Program-made: the position numbers and the translations under genes
Shown: one piece after another, positions 42,854 through 55,000 of the stretch
Numbering within the stretch: the stretch's first letter is position 1
How the letters are laid out: each line of letters opens with the position of its first letter
Notes under the pieces: generated by a model
What the model was told of the DNA's origin: nothing
Database searches by the model: none
What the model saw: the letters and a program-made list of their open reading frames with translations, nothing else
Source of the DNA: Enoplolaimus lenunculus
Lineage: Eukaryota > Nematoda > Enoplea > Enoplida > Thoracostomopsidae
NCBI GenBank assembly: GCA_030248215.1
Contig: JASANG010002815.1
Span: 17,183 to 81,182, forward strand
Reading direction: 5' to 3'
DNA: 64,000 nt

Positions 42854-43024
42854 TAAAACAAATTGGCATTCGTTGAGTAAAGGATCCATTTTCTCGACAA
42901 GTTGTTTTGTTACTACCAACCAAGAAGTATCCAGGAAGACAAGAAAATTCAATGCTTTCGCCGGCAGGCACGTGAATTGTAGTATTCGGGAAACCGAAAG
43001 CAACAGGATAAACGATACAATCAG
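42854..43024 (-). CDS. Sushi/CCP exon (Sushi-1), unit 2
   Basis: A 57-residue Sushi module with cysteines in DCIVYP, EFSCLPGYFLVG, NKTTCREN and RMPIC. The acceptor is CTATTTCTAG and the donor TTTA|GTAAAC, both phase 1; 171 bp. Reading further upstream gives a short hydrophobic-looking start (MYANFLFLA). It lies before the acceptor and is intronic, so I do not treat it as a signal peptide. It is the first exon of unit 2; Sushi-2 of unit 3 is the next exon upstream (46791). Confidence 0.85.
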
Positions 43025-43059
43025 CTAGAAATAGAAAGTTCGCATACAATACTGAATGG

Positions 43060-43142
43060 GTTTCTAAGCCGTTACTTAAGTGTTACTTTGCACTTAAGTA
43101 TTAGACAAGCAATACTTAAACAATTGGTGTTTCTGAAAGCGT
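43060..43142. repeat. Short foldback repeat with TACTTAAGT words
   Basis: GGGTTTCTAAGCCGTTACTTAAG at one side and CAATACTTAAACAATTGGTGTTTCTGAAAG at the other resemble the ends of the 56357-56710 family. It is also present in copy 2 near 50550-50630. Confidence 0.5.
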
Positions 43143-44145
43143 ACTTTTTGTTAATTAATACTTATGTATATAACTGAATTTTTTTAACGTGGGGTAGATT
43201 AATTTTTCTGGATAATAATCGTCGGTCCAGTTAAGATTGCAGACCCGAAGTACTTCTCAGATGTAAAATAAAATCATACGTACGTTCTTGTCGAACTGGC
43301 AAGAAACTAGTATTTTTGTTTTTACCATAAAAAGCTAAGTATTTATCACCTACTCTAGAAATTTATGTCTCTCACGCGCTGTAACGTGGGCGCTTTGCTC
43401 ACACAACATCCCACAGTAGTTAGCTGATCAGATTACGAACTGTTTGTATTGCTGTATAGCGAAAATTTGAAGTTCCAGCCAAAACTTTAATTATCAAGTC
43501 AAAATTAAATTTCTCCGCCATATTCGCATACCGTTCGCCAATTTTGGATATGTCGCTACGCTGTTATTGAATACGTAAAGTTTCCGCAAATTTGTACTTC
43601 GTTTTATTCGGCTAAAATTTCTTTTTGTAAACACTATGAACATTTACACTCGCATTATAGCGTATGAGATGCATTGGGTCTACCTTTATGTCTATAATGC
43701 TTTGTAACACAGCTAACTTAAAAAATGTAATTCGATCGGCAGTCCGGGGAACGACTTTCTAAGTTCGTGGTTACCAAAACAAACACAAATCTCTAATTCT
43801 TACAATAAAAATTGCCCGATACGCCCAATAAATCGAATCAAGTCAAAATTCTCACGCCCAAAATTGAATATGTACGCAATTCAGAAAATTCGGCGTAGCA
43901 CGGATTGTGCTAACTAAAAATCAATACCTACTACTAACACCCTAAAATAAAATAAGAAATCTAAAATTACGGTTTCTTTACAGAAATAACAAAGGACACC
44001 AAGGTAGTACAGCACGCAACCCCGCTATCCCAACTCTATTTACAGGCACTTAACTAAAGGGTTGTACTTGCGCTGGTTATGATTAATTCTACAGTCGGTC
44101 AATTTACCCAAAGATAAAAATTAAACAATTGCAACCACGTTGTCA

Positions 44146-44645
44146 TGGGTAATCCGCATTAAAACGCAAGCGCTACTGTAAAAAAATTGTCCTACTCTTT
44201 TTTATCCCTACGTTGTTCTCAGAAACTCAGTTGTTGCAGTACTCAAAACGTCCAATGGTCGTTTTGAAACTATTACGACAATTAACATGCCGTATGCACA
44301 GCAATGAATACGTCCGTATGCCCTGGATAGCAACTTGTTTTGTCGTGAGTCCCTTAGAATGAACTACAAACAATGTATTACAACAGTTGCTGCGCGCTAT
44401 TATGTATGCATATATTGAAAATGTTTAATTTACCTGCTGTTAAATTACGTCTCGATTGTCCTGAAGTCCTGGAAACACATGTTTCGTCCTGACACCCTTC
44501 GTAGGGAGTAAGGACATTTACCACTACTAACTACACTACTGGAGATATCTCAAACCAAACCAGAATGTGGTTTTATATGCACTTCCAAACGCGGTGGTTG
44601 GAAAACTTTTTACACTAGCGCGTGCGTTTTAACGTAGATGACCCA
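44146..44645. mobile_element. Harbinger-like MITE, family 1, with TCA flanks
   Basis: The ends are TGGGTAATCCGCATTAAAAC and a complement ending TTTTAACGTAGATGACCCA. TCA flanks lie at 44143-44145 and 44646-44648, so the target is TNA rather than strictly TWA. 500 bp. Confidence 0.8.
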
Positions 44646-45060
44646 TCACTAGTTTGGATCAGCACAACAAAATAAATAACTCACACATTGAGTAGTGAAT
44701 TGTAAAAACGTATGGCACCTTTACAGGATAGAATCTCGGCGGCTCTCGATTAATCTGCAGGTTTCGGAAATTTAGCCGGACAGCCTAACTTCAAAACAAT
44801 TTCAGGATTCGCTACTAATAGCGCACGGAAAATTAAATTCCTTGGACTTAATATGTACCAAATTATTAACCGAAAAGATCCGTGCACGAAGCACCTACGC
44901 AGCCTATCGTGTTTCACAAGTTCAATTAATACACCAATTCAATGTACGCAAAATTACCCCAAAATTCACAGAACTAATTCCGGCTCTCTGTCATTAATCC
45001 ACTTAAATTTCTAAAATAGCCGATAAATAACAGATAACTCAAACTCACCCGACGGCATGC

Positions 45061-45303
45061 ACACTAAAACTTTTCCGTAAACAGACAGCACTCCACTATG
45101 AACCTGCGCTCTCTACTGCTAGGTTCCAGCCACTTTTATATTCGCGAAGCTAAAGGGTAGCTTGAACTTTATTAAACTATACACACTAAAAAACTTGCTT
45201 AAACAGACAGCACTCCACTATAAATCTGCGCTCTCTACTGCTAGGTTCCATCACTTTTATATTCGCGAAGCTAAAGGGCAGCTTTAACTTCATTAAATTA
45301 TCG
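45061..45303. repeat. Two-unit 122-bp tandem duplication
   Basis: Units at 45061-45181 and 45183-45303 share ACAGACAGCACTCCACTAT, CTGCGCTCTCTACTGCTAGG and TTTATATTCGCGAAGC with few changes. No coding function seen. Confidence 0.85.
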
Positions 45304-46790
45304 AAATTCACAAAAATTGTTCAAAAATCCAAGGAATTCTTTTAATTTGGAAAAGTGATGATTTTTTAATCATTTCTAGACGAAAATTTACTCAAAATTA
45401 GAGGAAAACTTTTCACTTAAAACTTCAGTTTTTAGAATAAAGTTTGAACTTAAAATCTTACAGAAATTCCTGGAATTAATTGTTTTGTCCTAAAGATTTA
45501 GATTTCAAAACAAGTTTGATATTTTGACCCCTAAATATTTTGGTGCTTTTTTGGTGCTTTGTCTCCATACTCTAAATTCTCGGAAAATCCAATGTTTTGG
45601 CTTCACCAGAGACTTTTGAGGGTCCTTCAATTCTGAGAATTCCCGTTTTCAAAATTTTGTCAAAAGGGAATACTTGATTGTACTACAAATTAAAAATTTA
45701 TTCCACATAAAAATTAAGTGTGTACAATATTAATTTGTATCAGGGACAATTCATAAAAAAAAATTTAATTTGAAATGTAATAATTAAGAGCACTTTTTCC
45801 AAACTACCCGCTTGACACAATTGCAAAAAATTTATACTGAATACAATTTGTTATACTATACTGTACAGCTTTATAGCACGCAAAATTTTAAAATGTAATC
45901 ATTTTCAATGAGCAGAAATCGTCCTTCAGCCTAAACAACCTAAATTAATGATTCAAACCAAAAACGGGGTTACAGCGCTCGCTATTATGCTGAACGCGAG
46001 TATACAATCTTACCCAATAATTAAAATGTCTATTTTGTAATTACTGCGCCTCTTATTCAACATACAGCATCTCAGTCACGTATTGCCTAGTGTAAGCATG
46101 GGAGAGACAATTCTATGAAAACAAAAACCAACTTCCTGTAATAAAATGTTCCATCCTCATACTAGGTTTCAGTGGAGTTGCCGCCAGGCTAAACCTTTGT
46201 CTAAAGCTTAGTCTCAAACTTAAGCCTAAGCCTGAGTGTAAACCTAAACTTATAAATAGCCTAAGCTTAAGACTGAGAGTAAGCCTAAGCCGGACCCCGA
46301 ATCTAAGCCTTAGCGCAAGCCGATTCTGATTTTCCCAAGATTTTTAGATTTCACAAGGAAAATTAAGATACTACCTGTGATATTGTTATTTGGAGAAATT
46401 GGCATAGTACTCGGGATATTGCTCTTGGTAAATTAGGATTTTGGGAAATTGGAATACTTTCTGGGAAATTGGGATTGAAACCTGGATATTGCCCGAGAAA
46501 TTGGCGTTCTATCCGAAAATTGCGATTTTGGATGAAACTTTTTTCGCTCGGCATTTTGGGAAATTAATATTTTGAGAAAGTACAAAATAAACCACAAAAT
46601 TATAATTTTGAAAAATTCGGATATTATTCGTGAAATTGGAACTTTGGCTAAATAAACTTTTGGGAACTCATCATTTAACGTTGCTCCATATGTTTAAAAT
46701 GACATATTGAGTTTTTCAGTTAAAAAAATTAGGTTACACTTTCGAAACAAAATCCATAAAGCACAACAGTATGTTAATCTAGTCATTCAC

Positions 46791-46964
46791 CTTCACATGT
46801 TGGTGTACTACTATCTAACCGACCGTTGTCCAAGCACGTCAATATTTGGTCACCAATTAAGGTGTACCCGGCAACACATAAAAATTCAACAGCTTCACCA
46901 GCCAAAATATAATCGGAAGTATTGTGAAATCCATTGATAATTGCAGGAACTTTGCAGAACTTTA
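46791..46964 (-). CDS. Sushi/CCP exon (Sushi-2), unit 3
   Basis: The protein is identical to that of 38752-38925 (58 residues, four Sushi cysteines in KFCKVP, FLCVAGY, LTCLDNG and TPTCEG). The acceptor GCATGTTTTAG and donor GAAG|GTGAAT are retained, phase 1-1. It is the last exon of unit 3; the next exon in transcription order is Sushi-1 of unit 2 at 43024. Confidence 0.86.
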
Positions 46965-47252
46965 CTAAAACATGCATCGAGAAACTAAAGTGTTTTTATA
47001 AAAACAAGCACAAAATGTAACGTAGCTAACATACACCCTAATGGATCATTCACGATATAATGTCTGCGTAGATGTAAAAAATGTGCCGCCTCTTCAATTT
47101 AACTGGGCCACAAACAGCACTGTAAACTTAAAATTTGGTTAGCGAAAAAACAGTGCTTCATAAGTATACATAGCCCTAGTCCTTTTGAGATACTGATGGT
47201 TACGGCTTCTAGACAAGAATGTTCAAAATTTAACAACACAAACTAGTTTTAC

Positions 47253-47594
47253 CATTGCTTGATGAAGCACATTGACAGATAGGTCTTCTTTGAGGCATGC
47301 CTGCGAAAGAAAAATTACAGTTCGGCATATAATTTCGTTGAAATTCGACTACTACACCAAATTGGTCACATTGCGGCCCAGTAAATTTTGAAAAAATTCT
47401 ATATCCATGTACAGCCAGCTGCGCAGTATCACTCTTGAGGGCTGTCCTGCAGGAACGCAAGAAGTCGATTGGAGTAAAAGTAGAGTAGAATTCTTCTATT
47501 TGCATAGAACAAACACCAGAGTTATTATTATGACATGCAGTAGAACACGCTTCACCAGCATTTCCCACAATCAAATCATATGTCACCAATTTAC
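47253..47594 (-). CDS. Cys-rich module B exon, unit 3
   Basis: A near-identical copy of 39214-39555 with the eight cysteines and both phase-1 splice sites (TTTAAAG acceptor, AATG|GTAAAA donor). The acceptor-proximal codons differ slightly (GT AAA TTG rather than GT GAA TTG), giving Lys for Glu at the module start. Asn replaces Lys in the NNxSGVC loop. It lies between the same transposon-type ends as in unit 2. Confidence 0.85.
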
Positions 47595-48013
47595 CTTTAA
47601 ATAAGAAAAGTTTACAGGTTAAGCGGTCATTTGAGACAATGAAACGTATTATTTAATTTTATTTATTATATGGCTGTGTGAGCTTGTTCGACTAAATTAT
47701 CACTTTGCTCGTGGTTATTTCAATTCTATTAATTGTCCCGACACTGTCCGAAGGGAGTCGGAACAAAAGGTAAAGATTAAGCAAAATAAATACTTGTATA
47801 TATGTGTTTGTGTTGTTGTTATGTATGTTTCCGATGCTCTATGAACATAGTGTAATATGTCTTTACGTCCTCGTTAGGAATTACAGGACTTTATAGTGGT
47901 GTCGTAAATGAGTGTGTTAAAACGACGTCGGGCCTTACTCAGAGACAGACATTTTTTGCAGTAGCGCGTGCAGTATAACGTGGACGTTCCATAACATTCA
48001 TAATACAATTTAC

Positions 48014-48349
48014 CTGATTTCCATTTGCATCCACATACACGTCGCGATGTTAAATCAAGCGGTACCGCAGAACAGCTAAGATCGTTTGTATGTAACTGGT
48101 ACGCGTACATCCGGTTATGAACGTTACAAAATGCGATCTCCTGCGGTGGTCGAAACTCGTAAGCATTCATATCCGGTGGAAAAAAGGTCATGGGTGAAAA
48201 TGCATTATCGCATGCATTACGAATTGTTTCATTCTGCTGCTCTATTGTCATACCTTCCATGTAAGTGTGAAAATTGCAAAACATACCGCGATATGAACAG
48301 ACCTCGTTGCATGTTGATTGAGAAACTTTTCCAGCAATAATCTTGGTCT
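48014..48349 (-). CDS. Cys-rich module A exon, unit 3
   Basis: A copy of 39977-40312 with all eight cysteines and both phase-1 splice sites intact; 112 residues. Visible differences are one amino-acid change (PPQEIAF for PPHEIAF) and two silent changes. The intact frame and splice sites in both copies suggest both are still coding. Confidence 0.85.
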
Positions 48350-49168
48350 CTAAAATGGCACAGTCGGCAAGTCAGGATTGCTGGTAAAACGTAAAACCGC
48401 TACAGGTGAATCATGGTTTGATAATTTGTTACTATTACCGTATTGGGTAACATTTTGTCTGCTTAAATCACATCTCATATTCCAAAAGTCGTGGTTGTCT
48501 ACGACTATCGTCATGGCTATGTAACTTTTTGTTCATCAATATCATATGATATTCCACATATTATCTGCAATGCAAATGCTGCATGACATGTCTCCAGTTC
48601 TCTGCACACCTGAAGTCTCATAACGAAATTGTCCTGTTGAATGTCATATGATACTAAAATTTGAAATTTGATTTTGGTGTTTTCATGAGAAAAGAATCAT
48701 CGCCAGCAGCGCTGTTTATGTTAGCTTTAATATAATTATTAACAATAGCAGTTCCAGACTCTAAAAATCATTCCAACTCTCCAGATCCCCGCCAGTGTAA
48801 CACTTTGCACCGGAATTTAATCCAAGAAAATAATGATGCTGCTGCAGCTTTTTCGCTCGCATGGTTTGCTTCAATGATCCAGTCTGTTATGACTGTAAAA
48901 TTCTAAGATATGGTTTTCGAACATATATTTTCGCAAATTGACTGCTCGTAAGACATTTCGAGTTGAGATTGAACACACTTGATAAAAAAAATCAGAAATT
49001 ATTCAGTTTTGATAAGTCTGTTCAAAAATTTAGGGCAGTTTGCACAATTTGAACTGTCGAAGTCTGACTTCATTCACCAGAACATTGAAGACAAACAGCT
49101 TTTTTGTCCGGAGAACTGAAACCAAAAAGCTTCAGTTGCCAGTACACTGAAACAGCTTCAGTAACCAA

Positions 49169-49526
49169 CAGAGTGTAACCGGAATTCCAGTTTACCGGAA
49201 CCGAAACTTGAAAAAATTACCGGAAACGGAACCGGAAGATGAAAACTTCATGTCACTTAAAATTCATTTTGATTCTCTTTTCTGCAATATTATTGGTGAA
49301 ATAACCCTTGTTGGAGAGAGGTATTCACTTTTTCTTTAGATTTTCATAATGCACAGGAACACAATCTGCCTTCGATGGTTTTTTCGACGATTGTCAAGGT
49401 TTATATACTATACAAATAAAATCTGTTTAATTTTTATCGTCATTTTTAATAAATAATTTCCACCCACCATAATTTAATACCAAAAAGGTCAAAAAATGCC
49501 GGAACCAGAATTCCGGATGCACCCTG
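49169..49526. mobile_element. hAT-like MITE 1, in copy 2
   Basis: Duplicate of 41131-41488 with flanks GTAACCAA (49161-49168) and GTAGCCAA (49527-49534). Confidence 0.75.
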
Positions 49527-50067
49527 GTAGCCAAGACACTGAACATCTGTACACAATAGCATTCCGTATATATTCGAGATGTTGAAGCTTTTTGGCTTGA
49601 CTACCCTTCAAAAGTTACATGGTGAACACATGTTATTGTAGAAGTTGCATTAACCCTTTCTCACATGAATATTTTTTATTTCCCATGAGACATACTTTTA
49701 TGCTAGAATTCGAACTCCAGTAACTGCAGTGGATGGCGTATACCATCACCACTCAGCAATAGGAGCTTGACGCTCGAGCCCGACGGGGCTCTCCCGGCTT
49801 GTGGTGATTTAGTACTATGTATACGTGTTGCAATTGTTAAACACGGTGCGATATATTACTTAACGTTTATACACTGCGTTGAGTTACCTATAGGCAACTG
49901 AATGTGAGAAGGGGTTAAAACACCAGGTAGTAACTCAGAAATAACCAAATATGACTAATTCGTTTTCCGAGTTGATTATGTAACTCATCGAAATTTACCG
50001 TGTACACAGATGTGTTTGTGAAGTGCGTCGCTATAAATCATTTAGCAAAATAAATTGTTCGAACGAA

Positions 50068-50278
50068 TTATTCCTGATGTGTTTTCGTTAAGCTTAATGA
50101 TTAAATAGCTGAAAATTCCCTTAAGCCACCTTTTGGCAAGGTTTCTGAAAAGCCCAACAGTAATTCGGTGATGAAAATTATTTCAAATTTCGGTTCCTAT
50201 TCCTGTTCCGGTTACTGCATAAAAATTCAATTCCTGTTCTTGTTCCTGTTGCGGCAGAATTTAGTTCCTTTTGGAAAC
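50068..50278. mobile_element. Truncated hAT-like MITE 2, in copy 2
   Basis: Only the right half of the element at 42358-42777 remains, including the CCTG end and the right TSD GTAGTTAA. The left half and 328 bp of flank are deleted. Two bases (AA) are shared at the junction. Confidence 0.85.
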
Positions 50279-50343
50279 CTGGTAGTTAATGATACAAAGT
50301 ATTAGCAGACAGCACAATTTCAAAATGCCGTTAGTTGGTTTAC

Positions 50344-50514
50344 TAAAACAAATTGCCATTCGTTGAGTAAAGGATCCATTTTCTCGACAAGTTGTTTTGT
50401 TATTACCAACCAAGAAGTATCCAGGAAGACAAGAAAATTCAATGCTTTCGCCGGCAGGCACGTGAATTGTAGTATTCGGGAAACCGAAAGCAACAGGATA
50501 AACGATACAATCAG
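50344..50514 (-). CDS. Sushi/CCP exon (Sushi-1), unit 3
   Basis: A 57-residue Sushi module with cysteines in DCIVYP, EFSCLPGYFLVG, NKTTCREN and RMAIC. Compared with 42854-43024 it has two amino-acid changes (Pro to Ala before the last Cys, Ser to Asn in the NKTTC loop) and no silent change that I see. The splice sites (CTATTTCTAG acceptor, TTTA|GTAAAC donor) are intact. It is the most 5' exon I recognise in the gene; no signal-peptide exon was found upstream. Confidence 0.84.
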
Positions 50515-51204
50515 CTAGAAATAGAAAGTTCGCATACAATACTGAATGGGTTTCTAAGCCGTTACTTAAGTGTTACTTTGCACTTAAGTATTAGACAAGC
50601 AATACTTAAACAATTGGTGTTTCTGAAAGCGTACTTTTTGTTAATTAATACTTATGTATATAACTGAATTTTTTTAACGTGGGGTAGATTAATTTTTCTG
50701 GATAATAATCGTCGGTCCAGTTAAGATTGCAGACCCGAAGTACTTCTCAGATGTAAAATAAAATCATACGTATGTTCTTGTCGAACTGGCAAGAAACTAG
50801 TATTTTTGTTTTTACCATAAAAAGCTAAGTATTTATCACCTACTCTAGAAATTTATGTCTCTCACGCGCTGTAACGTGGGCGCTTTGCTCACACAACATC
50901 CCACAGTAGTCAGCTGATCAGATTATGAACTGTTTGTATTGCTGTATAGCGAAAATTTGAAATTCCAGCCAAAACTTTAATTATCTAGTCAAAATTAAAT
51001 TTCTCCGCCATATTCGCATACCGTTCGCCAATTTTGGATATGTCGCTACGCTGTTATTGAATACGTAAAGTTTCCGCAAATTTGTACTTCGTTTTATTCG
51101 GCTAAAATTTCTTTTTGTAAACACTATGAACATTTACACTCGCATTATAGCGTATGAGATGCATTGGGTCTACCTTTATGTCTATAATGCTTTGTAACAC
51201 AGTT

Positions 51205-52095
51205 AAGCATAGGTTTTGGTTGAAAAACGGGAAAAGTGGAAAATTGTAATGCCTAGATTTTTACCTTGGGTTGGGAGGGAAAATCTGAAGCATAGGTTTT
51301 GGTTGGAAACCGGGAAAAGTGGAAAATTCTAATGCCTAAATTTTTACCCTGTGTTGGTAGGGAAAATCTGAAGCATATGTTTTGGTTGTAAAACGGGAAA
51401 AGTGGAAAATTGTAATGCCTAGATTTTAACCCCGGGTTGGTATGGAAAATCTGTAGTGTGAAAGTTTGTTTGGAAAACGGGAAAAGTGGAAATTTTAAAA
51501 GCTTACATTATTCCTGGGTTGGTAGGGAAAATTTGAAGCATAGGTTTTGGTTGGAAAACGCGAAAAGTGGAAAATTGAAATGCCTAGATATTTTCTTGGT
51601 TAGTAAGAAATATCTGAAGCATAGGTTTTGGTTGGAAAACGGGAAAGGTGGAAAATTCTAATGCCTAAATTTTTACCCTGGGTTGGTAGGGAAAATCTGA
51701 AGCATATAGTTTTTGGTTGGAAAACGCGAAAAGTGGAAAACTGAAATGCCTAGATATTTTCTAAGTAAAGAAGTATCTGAAGTAAAGGTTTTGGTTGGAA
51801 ACCGGGAAAAGTGGAAAGTTCTGCCTGAATTTTTACCCTGGGTTGGTAGGGAAAATCTGAAGCATAGGTTTTCGTTGGAAAACGGGAAAAGTGGAAAATT
51901 CAAGCGCAGGGCATATTTTTTGGTTGGAAAACGGGAAAAGTAGAAAATTCTAAGGCGAAGATTTTCCCTACCAACCCAGGAATAATCTAAGCTTTTAAAA
52001 TTTCCACTTTTCCAATTTTCCAAACAAACTTTACACTACAGATTTTCCCTGCCGAACCAAGGAATATACAGGCTTATGAATTTTCCACTTTTCCC
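51205..52095. repeat. 82-83-bp tandem array with an internal orientation switch
   Basis: Units begin AAGCATAGGTTTTGGTTGG at about 51205, 51288, 51371 and onward. Each contains AACGGGAAAAGTGGAAAATT and CCTGGGTTGGTAGGGAAAATCTG. From about 51958 to 52095 the same units run in inverted orientation. Open frames on both strands are by-products. Confidence 0.88.
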
Positions 52096-55000
52096 TAGCA
52101 CAACCTATGCCGGTTATTTTTCCTACCAACCGGTGGAAAATCAGGCCGTCATACAGGAGTGGCAGCGCTGCACTCCTGGTCATGTTTTCCACCCTGGAAA
52201 ACTGGAAGCCCCTGTTCTATACATGGGCCCTTACATGCACCACTAACGAAATTGGGTGGTTTCTATTAGCCAGAAAGTTATTTTTGTACAGCTAAAATTA
52301 GTAGTAACGAGTGACCACTATAATTTCGTCTAAAAGACGGATACTACCAGATATGTATAGCATCAATCTTTGGTGTACTGTAGAGTTATGCACATTCAAA
52401 GTGGCTCTCTTTATTAGTGCATTCAAAATATGGCACACGTACTGTAATCACTCTTGCTAATAAATGTACTAATAACTAATTCGCAGTGTCATTCTTGGTT
52501 TGATAGGAAAAAACCTCTTCACTAACTAATAATAGGTGCTGTTACACCTCTGGCATAACGAGCTGCGTAGAGTTACGGTGGTTTTTAATTGGTCGATTTT
52601 GTGTGAGAACAAGATATGGTTAAAATAACAAAAACGTTTGCCTTTCAAAATAGTGCATAATCGCATCGAAGTTTTTAAAAATATTTTTCATATTTACAAT
52701 TGCAGGTTGAGTGCCACACTTTTGATGCCAGAATACTGGAAGACAGGTTAACGGACCGATTTAGTCTGGGAAGCTCAGGCTTAGGCTTTTAGGCCTAAGT
52801 TTATAGTTTAGGTTTAGGTTTATGCTAAGTTTTGGGTTTAGGCTTCAAGGGATTAAATGTTTTGCTACCTTCAACAGGAATCGTAAATTCTGTTACGCTG
52901 AGTGCAACCACAATAATTAAAATAGCATTCATATTAATTTCGTAGAATAATTTACTGCTAAATATAATGCCATTAACTCGCATACGTAAATTATGTTCAA
53001 ACCGACAGTTTGAGGTAGGTTTTAGCTTTTGTGGCAGTTCAGAAAAATTGAATGCTATGATTTTATCAACTGCGACATAAGTATTAACATTTTAAAGAAA
53101 TACAACATGGGAAATCCATTCTTTTCAAATACTGATGGTTATAAGGTTTGGCTATTTTTTCGCCAAGAATTATTGAATTGCTGTCTCTTACCTTATTTCA
53201 CAATTTTATGCTTATGGTCACTGTTTCATTCTTGGATTTAGTTTTGAGTTTAGGCTTAGGCCTCATTATAGAAGTGTTAGTATTCAACGCAAAAAAGAAC
53301 AAGGATGCAACCGATATCCGTTTTCGTTTACGGTGAAAATTGGTGTCTGTTCCTGTTTTCGTTTCCGTTAAAGAAATAACAGAAATTCTGTCTGTTTTGT
53401 TCAAAATTAGTTATAAATCATAAATATATCTCAAAATTTTCAATTTCAGATATGCTGCAATTGCTTGAAACAAAATAAAAGTTATGAAATTCAACCAAAA
53501 GTTTAAAAATTTCAGTGCATCAACCATTTTTTTCTTTCAAAACTTTGAAAAACCGGTGAATATTTGCACGCGTCATTTGTGTTAGCATTAAAATCAAACA
53601 TTTTAAAATTTTATACTTCAAAATTAGTCTTCCGTTACGTTCTTTTTACTATCCGTTTACACCTTTTTGAAAATATTGTTAATCGACCAAACTCACTGAT
53701 GCTATTTATATCAATTCTATAAGGTACAATGAAGCAGTAAAATTTGTTAAAAGAAGTGAATTTTTGCTAAAAACGTTTACAATTTAACCAGTGTAAACTT
53801 TTTCTAAAATATTCCAAGTTTAAAACGCACCATAGACTAATCTGGGTAATTTGTGTTCAAATCTGTCTGTGAAGCTGATATTAATAATAAAGCGTAAAAT
53901 ATATAAATAAACAAATCAGCCAATACACACAGTGCATTATGAAGTTAATTAAAGGTGGACTTGTTCTAAATTAACAAATTTTTATTCAAATTTAAAAGCT
54001 AAATGAAACTTTCACAAAAGCTGACTAAAGACAGCCTACCTTTTGTTAAAAACTGCCCTTTTTATAGCATACAATTTTTATTTTTCAAGCTTGACTAATA
54101 GGCTCATTAAGTCTTTAATTTTCTAAAGTTTTAATTTTGCATTTAAAACTCATCAAATTTTAAAGTTTAAGATTATTTTTATGCTCGAACGAGCAATAAT
54201 TTATTCTTGAACTAACTTCTGTTTAAATATTATTCGTTTAGTTAACAAAAAATATAAGCTTCAATTTTAGGTTATTTTCTTACTAATGACATCATTACTT
54301 ACCCCATAATTATTACCATATTTCAAATTTTAAGGCCGAAACAAGTGCCTTCAAGGTGTATATACAATTTTTCTTTTATATTTGAAATTTACTGACGCTA
54401 GATTTGCAATTATTTTAAAAAATTTTCACAACTAAATTGTATTATCTGTCTTTATAAACGATGTTTTTCCAAAGTTTTACGAGCAAAAACAGTCAGAAGT
54501 AAATCCCAAAATAATTTTGCATATCACAACTGAAAATGTATGTCAATCTCGATCCATATTGTATTATAGGATAAACGCCAACGCACATGTGTTAAAAGAT
54601 TTTGTCTAAATTGCCATCCTAAAAAATTTTATGCCAGGGGCATGATTATGCTATCAAATTTTAGTGTTACGCATGAATTAACAGCTCAATTATTATTGTC
54701 TAGGTTTAAAGGTTTTTAACAACTAACTAAAAAAACTATTTTAACTGATTAATTACGTTTACATTTTCTTCGTACTTTTAGTAAAGTGGATGCTGTCACA
54801 AGCGAAATCTGTATATTTCTGAGTGCTTTACAAATTTAAACGATACTCTACAAATTTGCCCTAACGCATTGCACAAAGTTAAATAAGTTCTTTGATGCGG
54901 TCAAAAAATTATTTAAAGTAGTAGTATGCACAACCAAACGAAAAACGTATCTCGAAACAAAATATGCGATTTAAAACAAAAATTTAAAAACCTTCATGAG

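Larger units (their letters stand above)
38043..43716. repeat. Segmental duplication, copy 1
   Basis: Aligns with 46082-51206 at about 98-99 percent identity by eye. It contains host unit 2. It is 549 bp longer than copy 2, mainly because copy 2 lacks the equivalent of 42030-42563. The offset between the copies is about 8.04 kb. Confidence 0.95.
43717..46081. other. Single-copy spacer between the duplicated segments
   Basis: It contains a MITE (44146-44645) and a 122-bp tandem duplication (45061-45303). No exon recognised. If the original duplication unit was about 8 kb, this spacer was part of it and was lost from copy 2. Confidence 0.55.
46082..51206. repeat. Segmental duplication, copy 2
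   Basis: Partner of 38043-43716. It contains host unit 3, the same intronic elements and a 534-bp deletion between 50068 and 50069 relative to copy 1. A 14-15-bp deletion near 50324 lies just downstream of the Sushi-1 donor. Its right edge abuts the 82-bp array starting at 51205. Confidence 0.95.

Noticed and set aside
42787-43049. MYANFLFLA start read as a signal peptide of a Sushi gene
   Set aside because: The hydrophobic residues lie upstream of a good acceptor (CTATTTCTAG) and are intronic. The exon is phase 1-1 like the other Sushi exons.
50261-50340. Altered C-terminus of the Sushi-1 ORF in copy 2 caused by a 14-15-bp deletion
   Set aside because: The deletion lies downstream of the splice donor, so it should not affect the protein.
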